Positions 43,650 to 52,041 of a stretch of 64,000 nt of DNA are shown piece after piece. The position numbers and the translations under genes were made by a program. The stretch comes from JACJWR01 sp964556255. GTDB lineage: Bacteria > Actinomycetota > Actinomycetes > S36-B12 > UBA10799. Below the pieces are notes generated by a model, which had not been told where the DNA came from, ran no database searches, and saw nothing but the letters and a program-made list of their open reading frames with translations. The stretch is from contig CAZKVQ010000011.1 in NCBI GenBank assembly GCA_964556255.1, forward strand, positions 1 through 64,000. Reading direction: 5' to 3'. Numbering within the stretch: position 1 is the stretch's first letter; the number at the start of each line of letters is the position of its first letter.

Positions 43650-45515
43650 GTGTCGCTCGCGACTGATGTCAAGGCGACGTCTGGGCCTGCCCACTCCGAG
43701 GCCCAATCCCCCACCATTCTCGGTTGGTCCGCCAGGGCAGTCGGGCGCATCGCCGCGGCCGTAATCATCTGCGGGCTTGCCCTGCGAACCCTCGCCACGG
43801 CGAGTGGCTCGTTGTATTGGGATGACTTCCTGCTGCAGGCCCGCGCCTCGAAGTTGCCGCTGGACTACGACTTCCTGTTCTGGGACCACGACGGCCACAT
43901 CATGCCCGGCGGGATGGCAGTCGCTTGGGTGACCGAGCGCCTGAGCCCGCTGGGATTCGGGCTGCCCATCCTGGAGATGATCGCCTTCCAGGCCCTTGCC
44001 ATGTGGCTGGTGTGGAAGCTCCTCAAGGTGATCTTCGGGCCACGGCCCCTGGCACTGGCCCTGCTCACGTTGTACTGCATCTCACCGTTGACGTTGCCGG
44101 GCAACGTCTGGTGGGCGGCCTCACTCAACGGGATACCACTGCAGCTGGCCATGATCGCCGTGGTCTGGGGCGCCTGGCTGGTCACCCGGACCGAGCGACG
44201 CGTCAAGGGACAGCTATTAATCGTCGGCGGAATCCTCTTCGGAGTGCTGTTCTTCGAGAAGACCCTGCTGCTGATACCGCTTGTGGCCGGTCTGATGTGG
44301 ATGTTCGGCGACGGGGGCGTGAAAGCGACGATCGCCAAGCAGTGGCGGGCGGCCAAGTGGATGTGGCTGGTGCTGTTGGTCCTGATGGGCGGTGGCTTCT
44401 TCGCCTACACCCAGGTCTCCGCCCGGGGTCTGGAGATGCCCGCCGATTGGAGTCCAGTGGCGGACTCCTTCCGGGTCGCATTCGACAGCGCCACCTTCAC
44501 CGCGGTCCTGGGGGGTCCGCTGAATTGGACCGATACCCCCTACCCGTTCGCCGACCCTCCCGGCTGGTGGGTGGCGGTCTCGCTCGAGGCGCTGGCCGTG
44601 CTGATCATCGGTGGGATCCTGATGTACCGGCGGGCGAGCCGCGCGTGGCTCGTTGCGGGCGCCTACTGCCTGGCCACTGTCGCCCTATATGCGTTCTCGC
44701 GGGTTGCGCGTGACCACGGGACGTCGATCGCCATCGGTGCCATGCGCTACACCGCCGATGCCCTGCTGCCGATGCTGCTCGCGATCGGAATGTCGGTGAT
44801 GCCGTTGCGTGGCGAGGCCGATTCCCGCCGGGCGATCGCGGTGCGGACCTGGCTCGCGCAGCGTCGGCGCGGAACCATCGGCTGGTCCATCATCTTGGCC
44901 AACCTGGTGATCATCGCTTCGGTCGTTTCCACCCTGCACTTCATGACCGGCTGGATGGAGAACCCGGCGGGACCCTACTTGGCCAACGCCCGCAAGACTC
45001 TGGCGGAGGGCTCCAAGGACCAGCCGATCTTCAATCAGGATGTACCACCTGATGTGCTGTGGGGGTTGGCTCATCCGTACAACCAGATCGAGTGGTTCTT
45101 CGGTCCGTTGAGCGACAAGCCCCCCATCGGCAATTCGACCACCGATCCCCGCTTCATCAACACAGCCGGCAAACTCGTTCCCGGTGTGGTGAACGGCGTC
45201 GAGGCCGTTCCCGGAAATGCGCCGGGCGGATGCGGCAACCGACTCAAGCCCGGACGCAACGTACTCACCCTCACCGGTAGCCCGTTCAAGTGGGACTATG
45301 TCGTCGGGCTGAACTACCTGACCGGTCGGGATGTCGACGTGAAGGTGTCCCTCGGCGATGGCCCGGCCGTTCCTATGACGCTCACCCAAGGGTTGGGACA
45401 CTCGGCGGCGGTCGTCACCGGCGGGGGTAACCAACTCGTGATCGATGAGGTGCCCAGCGACGTCGGAATCTGTGTCGGGCGGGCGGCGGTCGGCACCTTC
45501 GTGGAGAAGCGTTGA
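43650..45515 (+). CDS. GT-C-like polytopic membrane protein (copy 1), putative envelope glycosyltransferase
   Basis: 621 residues from the GTG at 43650, which has GGAG 9 nt upstream. About ten to twelve hydrophobic helices, then a ~150-residue extracytoplasmic C-terminal domain. A WDD motif (SLYWDDFLLQA, D58-D59) in the first outside loop resembles the acidic catalytic site of GT-C glycosyltransferases that use polyprenyl-phosphate sugars. No named family is recognised. The C-terminal domain ends VGICVGRAAVG, mirrored in the next gene (LCVRRVAVG). Its stop overlaps that gene's TTG start. Confidence 0.65.
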   Translation: MSLATDVKATSGPAHSEAQSPTILGWSARAVGRIAAAVIICGLALRTLATASGSLYWDDFLLQARASKLPLDYDFLFWDHDGHIMPGGMAVAWVTERLSPLGFGLPILEMIAFQALAMWLVWKLLKVIFGPRPLALALLTLYCISPLTLPGNVWWAASLNGIPLQLAMIAVVWGAWLVTRTERRVKGQLLIVGGILFGVLFFEKTLLLIPLVAGLMWMFGDGGVKATIAKQWRAAKWMWLVLLVLMGGGFFAYTQVSARGLEMPADWSPVADSFRVAFDSATFTAVLGGPLNWTDTPYPFADPPGWWVAVSLEALAVLIIGGILMYRRASRAWLVAGAYCLATVALYAFSRVARDHGTSIAIGAMRYTADALLPMLLAIGMSVMPLRGEADSRRAIAVRTWLAQRRRGTIGWSIILANLVIIASVVSTLHFMTGWMENPAGPYLANARKTLAEGSKDQPIFNQDVPPDVLWGLAHPYNQIEWFFGPLSDKPPIGNSTTDPRFINTAGKLVPGVVNGVEAVPGNAPGGCGNRLKPGRNVLTLTGSPFKWDYVVGLNYLTGRDVDVKVSLGDGPAVPMTLTQGLGHSAAVVTGGGNQLVIDEVPSDVGICVGRAAVGTFVEKR

Positions 45516-47386
45516 GTTCGACGAAGTTCCACGGCGACGATCAGCCGACGCAGGTCGGTCGATCGCACGCACAGGACTTCACCCCGGTCTGGCGCAGCCA
45601 ACTCAGCGGAGTCCTGTCCCTGTGGCGACTGGGGGCCGCAGAGCCGGGTTGGCTACGTGGTCGGACACTTCGCTGGATCGGCTACGCCGTCGTCGTCACA
45701 TCGGCAGTGTTCAGATTCTTCTCGATCGAACTCGGCTACTTCTGGCAACAGGACTATGGCTGGATGTCCCGGGCGGCCCAGTCTGAACTGACTCCGCGCT
45801 TCCTGTTCGACGGCATCGCGGGTCAACCGTCGGTTGTCGGGGCGTTCGTCACCTGGGTCTTCGTACGGGTGGCACCGTACGATTTTGCGCTTGCCGGCGT
45901 TGTCATCGCCTTGTTGTGGACGGTGGCCCTGTTCTCCCTCTGGCGGGTGCTGCGGCTGATCTGGCCCGATGAGCCGACGACCCTGCTGCCGCTGGCGGTG
46001 ACCGCGTGGGGCCTCGTCACTTTGCCCACCTCATTGTGGTTCACCGTTGCCGCCTGGGCCTTACCTGCCTTGATCGCCGCGGTCTGGTTGGGTCAGCGAC
46101 TGCTGACAGTGCGCGACGACCAACCGGCCATCGAGTTCGGCGCCGCATTCGTGTATCTGGTGGGTCTGCTCTGTACCCCGTTGTTTGCGCTGACCCTGAT
46201 CGGGCTGCTGCTGCTGCTCGTTGCTCGCACGTCGGAGCTCCCCCTTGTGGCTGCCTTCCGGTGCGAGATTCAGCGGCGCACGCCCTTCTGGCTGATCACG
46301 TTAGCCGTCACCATTGGGTACCTGCTGATGCTGCGGGCAAACGGCGGACAGTGGCATGCCCTCGGGATCTCCGCTGATGCCCTGCTGAGTTCGTTCGGCA
46401 GCGTGGCTGGTTGGCCGAGCATGGCGGTGCGCCTAGCGGTGATCGCGCTCGCCGTATGGCTGACCGTCCGGACTGGCGGCCCCCGGGCCGTCCGCAGTTG
46501 GGGCGCGCTGGCGGTCGTTGCTGTTGGCTGCGTTGCGGTCACCTGGCTGGTGGCCGGGGTGACCGCAGATGCAGTGCGCAACCCCTTGACCTACGCCCCC
46601 GTCCTCGGTCTGGGCGCGCTTGCCGCCGCCATGGCCTTGGCGCCGCCGGGCGCAGACGGTCCGCCAAGCGGCCACGACCCTGGTCGGCGGCGGCTCGCAG
46701 ATTCCGCCCGGGCGCAACTTGTGGTGCTCGCACTGGTGAACATCGTGGTGCTGACCGGGTGGCTCGGATCGACAGGGTTTCTCGGCTACTGGCGGGCGAA
46801 TGAGAGCCGGATCTGGATGATCAACGCGGTCGATTCGCTGCGTCAACATCCGGCTGGCGTCAAACTGCTGGACCGGGAGGTGCCCCGCAGCATCCTGGGC
46901 GCCGACGCCGGAATACCCGCGCTGAACTCCCGCCTGTTCGCTCCGGAGGGGCTGGGAGCCGCTTTCGCCACGACAGCCACGGACAACGGGGTTCTGAGCG
47001 AAGGCGGCGGCAACGACCCATTCGCCGCCGGCCCGTGGCAGGGGTTCAATCCGACCGCGGGACGACTCGTGCCGGGACGGTTGGACGGCAGCTCGTTCGA
47101 CAATCAGAAGTGCACGCCAATCACCGAGGGGGGCGTCACGGTCACGTTGAACGGCGCAGTGCCTCCCGGTGACAACGACATCGAGGTGCAGACCAACGCC
47201 CCAAGCGCGGGTGCGGTCACTCTGACGCTCAGCGGCGGTGAGCCGGTGGAATTACCCGTCGAGAGTGGCCGTTCGACCGTGTTCAGCCGGGCTTACGGGG
47301 GCGGGACAGATGTCCGACTCTCCACCAACACGCCGGGTCTGTGCGTGCGCCGGGTGGCAGTCGGCCGCCTCGTGGCTGCGGGCTGA
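45512..47386 (+). CDS. GT-C-like polytopic membrane protein (copy 2)
   Basis: 624 residues, paralogous to the preceding gene: same size, same many-helix body, the first outside loop GYFWQQDYGWM with D81, and the same C-terminal outside domain with RLVPGRLDG (KLVPGVVNG in copy 1) and a final cysteine in LCVRRVAVG. Starts with TTG overlapping the previous TGA (TTGA), preceded by GGAG. The single aspartate in place of WDD may mean a different donor or loss of activity. Function inferred only from architecture and the glycan neighbourhood. Confidence 0.6.
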   Translation: MSSTKFHGDDQPTQVGRSHAQDFTPVWRSQLSGVLSLWRLGAAEPGWLRGRTLRWIGYAVVVTSAVFRFFSIELGYFWQQDYGWMSRAAQSELTPRFLFDGIAGQPSVVGAFVTWVFVRVAPYDFALAGVVIALLWTVALFSLWRVLRLIWPDEPTTLLPLAVTAWGLVTLPTSLWFTVAAWALPALIAAVWLGQRLLTVRDDQPAIEFGAAFVYLVGLLCTPLFALTLIGLLLLLVARTSELPLVAAFRCEIQRRTPFWLITLAVTIGYLLMLRANGGQWHALGISADALLSSFGSVAGWPSMAVRLAVIALAVWLTVRTGGPRAVRSWGALAVVAVGCVAVTWLVAGVTADAVRNPLTYAPVLGLGALAAAMALAPPGADGPPSGHDPGRRRLADSARAQLVVLALVNIVVLTGWLGSTGFLGYWRANESRIWMINAVDSLRQHPAGVKLLDREVPRSILGADAGIPALNSRLFAPEGLGAAFATTATDNGVLSEGGGNDPFAAGPWQGFNPTAGRLVPGRLDGSSFDNQKCTPITEGGVTVTLNGAVPPGDNDIEVQTNAPSAGAVTLTLSGGEPVELPVESGRSTVFSRAYGGGTDVRLSTNTPGLCVRRVAVGRLVAAG

Positions 47387-47422
47387 GGGCTGCACACCTG
47401 ACTCACGCGCCACCGGCATCGC

Positions 47423-48955
47423 TCACTTGGTCGTGCTGACAAGGATCGTCGCGGCCGCGCTGTGCCGGGTCGAAGTGACTGCGACGACTTGAACGACGTA
47501 CTGCTTGTGGGCTGCCAAACCGCGGAAGACCGCCCCACGGCTCGGCGTCGATCGCCAGGCGTAGAAGCTGTTCCTCTTGGCATTCGAGATGCGAACTCGA
47601 TAGTTCACCGCCGGGATTCCACGGGGCAGCACGGGTTGCTGCCACGTCACCTTGACAGTGCCGCCTGGGCGCAGTGTCACCGCCAGGTTGCGCGGCGGTG
47701 GGATCACAACCCGCCCTGGGCTTGGCTTCGGGGTGGGAGTGGGTGTCGGCGTCGGGGCAGGTGTGGGCGGGCTCGGAAGCTCGAAGTCCAACCCCCTGAC
47801 CGTCTCACCTACACCCGCAGTGATGACCCTTGCCGACTCGAAGTCGGTCCCGCCGATCCAGATCGTGGGCCCGGAGTCCGCGAACCACGGATTCTGAACC
47901 TTGACTAGCCCCAACTTGTACTGTCCGGCGTGAAGGTAGCTGGCTGTGAAAGCCGCAGTCCCGTCACTGGGCGCATACTCCCCGGTGTGGAAGATGCTCT
48001 TGGAAATAGTCATCTCGACATGCTGCAGGTTGTAGACGTGCAGTCGCCAGAACCCCGCTGGATGGGCGCTCACCGGCAATCGGCCCGTAAGTGCCGACAT
48101 GCGGACTACATTCCCGTCGAAACCATGGAGGAAGTCACCACCCTTCAATGCGACGGTCCTGCAGGTGCGGAAATACTGGCTACTGAGCGGATCCCAATCC
48201 TCGGCCAGATAGAAGAAGACGTCGTAGACCCCTGGCGCCACTGCCCCCGTTGTGAATCTTCCCTCGCCGTCGGCAGTTCCACTGGCAATCGGGGGCGGCG
48301 CGTGCGTGCGAGTTGCCAACGGCGCCAGGCCGTTGTCTGGATTGCCGGCGCAGAACCCGGCGTGGAACACGGAGACTCTGCGCCCCGGAGAGGGCGAACC
48401 CCCAAAAGTCAGTCGGCCGGAGATCGTTGCTTGCGGCGGGATGTCGGGGTCGACCCGGACCGTAGCGCCCGCAGCGACATCAACCTCGGTTTGAAAGATC
48501 AGCGCAGCGTTGTTTGGCAGTTCGCGGTTGAAGTAGGCAATGATCCACGCGGGCCCAGGCGATAGGCCGCTGACGCGAAACCGACCATCGTCGTCACTGA
48601 ACGTCTCGACGCACTGTACGGCCAGCGGCCTGCATGCCCTGACCCACGCTCCGGCCCGAGGCGCTCCCATGAAACCTACGACGCCCTCGACCGATGCAGT
48701 TTCCTCCGACACTGCCCCTGCTGCCCGCGCCGGCAACGACGCCATCAACGAGGCCAGGAACGCGATGATCACAGACACAGACGCGACGACGACGGAGCGC
48801 CGTCGGCCACCGAAGGGTGGTCGCACGCCCAAGAGTGACCGTTGATGGACTCTGCCGGAACCCCGTGTCGGGTTCGAGCAGCTGGAAGTTGGCCCGGCGT
48901 CCACACCGTCGGCCGGTGTGACGGCGTCTCGGATACCTCGCGGCTTGGGAGCGGA
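47423..48955 (-). CDS. Exported protein with carboxypeptidase-regulatory-like and fibronectin type III domains
   Basis: 510 residues. A ~50-residue charged N-terminus precedes a hydrophobic export segment (SVVVASVSVIIAFLASLMASL) and ARA-A cleavage site. The middle part has beta-sandwich repeats of the CarboxypepD_reg type (SVEGVVGFMGAPRAGAWV, FSDDDGRFRVSGLSPG; and ATISGRLTFGG, DGEGRFTTGAVAPG). A Pro/Thr linker (PTPAPTPTPTPTPKPSPG, ~410) leads to a fibronectin type III domain (PRNLAVTLRPGGTVKVTW to YVVQVVAV). Likely a cell-surface or secreted binding protein. ATG at 48955 follows AAGGGG; the frame extends to 49093. Confidence 0.7.
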   Translation of the reverse strand, partial: SAPKPRGIRDAVTPADGVDAGPTSSCSNPTRGSGRVHQRSLLGVRPPFGGRRRSVVVASVSVIIAFLASLMASLPARAAGAVSEETASVEGVVGFMGAPRAGAWVRACRPLAVQCVETFSDDDGRFRVSGLSPGPAWIIAYFNRELPNNAALIFQTEVDVAAGATVRVDPDIPPQATISGRLTFGGSPSPGRRVSVFHAGFCAGNPDNGLAPLATRTHAPPPIASGTADGEGRFTTGAVAPGVYDVFFYLAEDWDPLSSQYFRTCRTVALKGGDFLHGFDGNVVRMSALTGRLPVSAHPAGFWRLHVYNLQHVEMTISKSIFHTGEYAPSDGTAAFTASYLHAGQYKLGLVKVQNPWFADSGPTIWIGGTDFESARVITAGVGETVRGLDFELPSPPTPAPTPTPTPTPKPSPGRVVIPPPRNLAVTLRPGGTVKVTWQQPVLPRGIPAVNYRVRISNAKRNSFYAWRSTPSRGAVFRGLAAHKQYVVQVVAVTSTRHSAAATILVSTTK

Positions 48956-49047
48956 CATTGTGTCGCCCCTTCCGCCGAGAATGCCCAGCGGGATTCCCCC
49001 GCTGGGCCGAATGGTCGACGATACCGCAGCGGTCAGGCGTGCGTCGC

Positions 49048-50013
49048 CTACTGTCGAGCAACCTCTTCCAGTTGCGGGACCAACCACTGCCACACCAAGT
49101 CGGCACCGGCAGGGGTCAAGTGCATCCCGTCCTCGCGGAGTTTGATTCCGTTGATGCTCTCCTGCACTCCGTTCTGGCAGAGCACGTCATTGGGGTCCAG
49201 GACTTTGACGGGGAAGCCGACCTGAGCGGCGGCAGCCCTGCCGGCATCGTTCAGCGCGGCAATCCGGGCTGGGTCGTTGACCACGGGCGGATAACGTCCC
49301 GCCTGGTATTGCGCCTGCACCGGCAGCCCCATGTCCTTGGCATCGTGACAGTGGTCGAGGACAAGGGCCACGTGCGGTGTGGAGGCGTGGATCTCCTTGA
49401 GGGCCTTGGCGATATCGGCCTGGGTGAGCGTCTGCCATTCAGTGCTGCTGAACGGCACCTGCGTACCGTCGACACTGCGGTCGTACTGCTCCCACCCGCC
49501 CAGGAACAGTGCACCGACGTCCGCGCGCTCTGCCGCGATCGCGTCGGCCCGTCGCGTCTGCCCCCAGGACTTGCACTGGTCGAGGATGTTGAGGGTTGCG
49601 CCGTCGACCCAGGGTCGGTAGGGCATGATGCCGCAGCCGAACTCCGTGACGAAGGCCGGCGTGAAGCCGGGGTACTTCGCCGCGTCGAACCCGCCTTTGA
49701 GAGCAAGCACCTGCGAGTCGCCCACCAGTGCGGCCTTCACGGGCGGCGAAGACTGGCTGGACGTCGCCCGACCTGTCGACCCCGCGACCGTCGGAGTCGG
49801 TACCCCGGTGGCAGATTCCTTCGAGCCGGAACGGGCGCTCACGGACGTCGTGGTGGCCGCGGTCGAACCTGTCGTCGTGGTGGCCCCACATCCAGTCAGC
49901 ACGAGTGCGAGGGTCGCCATCGCAGCCCATGCGAGCACCGCCAAGCGGCCGTTGGAGGAACGCGTCGAACCTGTGGCACGCCGAGTACGACTGACTCGAT
50001 CCACCGGCACCAT
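49048..50013 (-). CDS. SGNH-hydrolase-like lipoprotein
   Basis: 321 residues. Signal peptide with lipobox LVLTGC (C42), a Thr/Ser-rich spacer, then a domain closely matching the C-terminal half of the acyltransferase at 41449-43455: ALVGDSQVLAL versus VLLGDSNALSL, EFGCG, GWEQYDR, GRYPPVVNDPARIAALNDA versus GRYPAVVNDPARIAAVNDA, and DGMHLTPAG versus DGLHYTAEG. It is therefore a free, membrane-tethered form of the same SGNH module. ATG at 50013 is preferred (candidate -10 CACAAT 6 nt upstream); ATG at 50031 is possible. Confidence 0.8.
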   Translation of the reverse strand: MVPVDRVSRTRRATGSTRSSNGRLAVLAWAAMATLALVLTGCGATTTTGSTAATTTSVSARSGSKESATGVPTPTVAGSTGRATSSQSSPPVKAALVGDSQVLALKGGFDAAKYPGFTPAFVTEFGCGIMPYRPWVDGATLNILDQCKSWGQTRRADAIAAERADVGALFLGGWEQYDRSVDGTQVPFSSTEWQTLTQADIAKALKEIHASTPHVALVLDHCHDAKDMGLPVQAQYQAGRYPPVVNDPARIAALNDAGRAAAAQVGFPVKVLDPNDVLCQNGVQESINGIKLREDGMHLTPAGADLVWQWLVPQLEEVARQ

Positions 50014-50109
50014 GTGGCAATTGTGCCGCATGGTGAAGCACCGGATTGGGGACGGTGGCCTTCCCTGGAGGGTCTGCCGCTCGCTGCAACTCCGTCTCAC
50101 GGCCCAGAG

Positions 50110-51054
50110 TCAGGATTCGGAATCCGCTCGGCGACCTCTGTGCCACGCTGCCTGCGCCGTCAATCCTTCCTTCACGCCAACCTGCGGCGTCCAGCCCAGG
50201 ACCTCCCGCGCCAGCCCGGCGTCACCGCGGGTGTCCCGCTGATCCCCCACCTGGGCGGGTTGCCAAGCAATTCGCGGCTCCGCGCCGAGGGCATCGGCCA
50301 GCACCTCGAGCGCATCGAGTAGAGCGATGGATTCACCCCCCGCGATGTTCGCCACCAGCCCAGGATCTCCAGCTGTCAACGCCGCGATCGTGGCGGCGGC
50401 GACGTCGGTGACGTACGTGTTCGAACGTGACTGCCTGCCGTCGCCGAACACCGTAAGCTCGCGATCATCGAGCAGCGCCTCGCAGAACAGGTGGTAGGCC
50501 ATGTCCGGGCGCTGTCTGGGCCCGTAAACGGAGAAGTAGCGAAGGATGACCGCGTCGAGGCCTCGCTCGCGGACATAGGCCTGAACCAGCGCCTCAGCGG
50601 CCACCTTCGTGACCCCGTAGGGCGAAATCGGCGCCAGCGGGAGGCCCTCGTCCCCGACCGCGTTGCGCCCGTAGGCGCTTGAGGTGGAGACCTGAACCAG
50701 TCGTCCAACCCCGGCTTCGAGGCAGGCCTCGGCCAACCGTTGGACAGCGGTGAGGTTGCATGAGGCGTACAACTCGAATTCCAGCCAGCTCACCGCCTGC
50801 CCGGGCATGGCGGCCTCATTGATCACAGCGTCGACTCCATCGAGGAGTTCGACCAGGTCGGCCGCACGCAGGTCGGCCACGACGCGATCGACGCCCTGTT
50901 CGGGCAGTCCGTCGAAGACCGACCGCTTAACCTCTGCCGGATACAGGCCCGCGAGCAGCCCGTCGATCGCCAGCACCTGATGCCCGCCGGTCACGAGTTC
51001 CTCAACGATGTGGGAGCCGATGAATCCCGCTGCTCCTGTTACCGCGACCCGCAT
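50110..51054 (-). CDS. NAD-dependent sugar-nucleotide epimerase/dehydratase (SDR)
   Basis: 314-residue extended SDR. Cofactor loop TGAAGFIGSHI (6-16), the active-site serine in QVSTSSAYG and YxxxK in YGVTK, plus RYFSVYGPRQRPDM typical of UDP-glucose/galactose 4-epimerases and related enzymes. Substrate probably a UDP- or GDP-sugar for envelope glycan. ATG at 51054 follows TAAGGT by 6 nt. Divergent from a second SDR gene. Confidence 0.85.
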   Translation of the reverse strand: MRVAVTGAAGFIGSHIVEELVTGGHQVLAIDGLLAGLYPAEVKRSVFDGLPEQGVDRVVADLRAADLVELLDGVDAVINEAAMPGQAVSWLEFELYASCNLTAVQRLAEACLEAGVGRLVQVSTSSAYGRNAVGDEGLPLAPISPYGVTKVAAEALVQAYVRERGLDAVILRYFSVYGPRQRPDMAYHLFCEALLDDRELTVFGDGRQSRSNTYVTDVAAATIAALTAGDPGLVANIAGGESIALLDALEVLADALGAEPRIAWQPAQVGDQRDTRGDAGLAREVLGWTPQVGVKEGLTAQAAWHRGRRADSES

Positions 51055-51060
51055 GTGGGT

Positions 51061-51066
51061 ACCTTA
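51061..51066 (-). promoter_or_regulatory. Predicted -10 box for the leftward SDR gene
   Basis: TAAGGT on the minus strand, 6 nt before the ATG at 51054. Confidence 0.6.
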
Positions 51067-51111
51067 GACCGACACCCGCCGAGCCCGGCTGTCGACTGAA
51101 CCAGGAGCACC

Positions 51112-52041
51112 ATGACCAACACGCACCGTCGAGCTGTGGTTACCGGAGCCGCCGGTTTCATAGGTGCCAGACTCGCCGACCAACTTGCGGCCGGCGGCTG
51201 GGAAGTGCTCGGCATCGACTCGGGCCGCAGTGGCGACTGGAGCCGTCAGACCCGACGTATCAATCGCTGGGACGCCGATATCTGCGACATCGACGTCGAC
51301 ACCTGGAGCGAGGCGTTGGAAGGTGTGGATGTCGTGTTCCACCTGGCCGCCGAGAAGTACAACTCGTCACGCTCAACTCCGGCCCGGGTGATCGAGACCA
51401 ACGTGACAGCGACCGAACGGCTGCTGCGCGGCGCCGGCCTCGCCGGGGTGGGCAAGACCGTCTTCTCGTCCTCGCTGTACGCCTACGGCAACCTGGGCCC
51501 CGACCCGATGGACGAGGAGGACCTGCTGCACCCCGTGACCGTGTACGGCGTCTCAAAGGTCGCAGGGGAGAACCTGTTGCGGGTAGCGCAACGCGACTAC
51601 GGCACAGCGTGGTCCGTGGCGCGACTGTTCTTCGTCTACGGACCGCATCAGCACGCCGAGGGCGGCTATCCCTCGGTCATCGTCACCCACATGCGTCGAA
51701 TCGTCGCCGGTGAGGCGCCGCTGATCCGCGGAGACGGCGAGCAACAACTCGACTACGTGTACCTCGACGACGCGGTTGATGCGCTGATCCAACTCGCAGA
51801 GCCGGATGCCAACGGTCTCACTGTCAACATCGGCACGGGACACGGTGTCTCGGTGAACGAGCTGACCGAGCGCATCCTGGAAATCACCGGGTCGGACCTT
51901 CGGCCGATATCGGTCGAACCCGACTGGACCGCTGGCACCCGACGGGTGAGTCAACCTAGGCTGGCCCAGCAGGAGTTGGGGTGGCGGGCGACGACGACGT
52001 TGGACGAGGGGCTGCGGAAGACATGGCTGGAACACCGGTGA
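51112..52041 (+). CDS. NAD-dependent sugar-nucleotide epimerase/dehydratase (SDR), second copy
   Basis: 309-residue extended SDR with TGAAGFIGARL (cofactor), SSSLYAYG and YGVSK (catalytic), RLFFVYGPHQ and YVYLDDAVDALI. About the size of UDP-glucose 4-epimerase-like and dTDP-glucose dehydratase-like enzymes; the exact reaction is not clear. ATG has AGGAG 4 nt upstream, unlike its divergent leaderless neighbour. The stop overlaps the start of the glycosyltransferase-ligase fusion, so they are co-translated and may act on the same sugar. Confidence 0.85.
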   Translation: MTNTHRRAVVTGAAGFIGARLADQLAAGGWEVLGIDSGRSGDWSRQTRRINRWDADICDIDVDTWSEALEGVDVVFHLAAEKYNSSRSTPARVIETNVTATERLLRGAGLAGVGKTVFSSSLYAYGNLGPDPMDEEDLLHPVTVYGVSKVAGENLLRVAQRDYGTAWSVARLFFVYGPHQHAEGGYPSVIVTHMRRIVAGEAPLIRGDGEQQLDYVYLDDAVDALIQLAEPDANGLTVNIGTGHGVSVNELTERILEITGSDLRPISVEPDWTAGTRRVSQPRLAQQELGWRATTTLDEGLRKTWLEHR

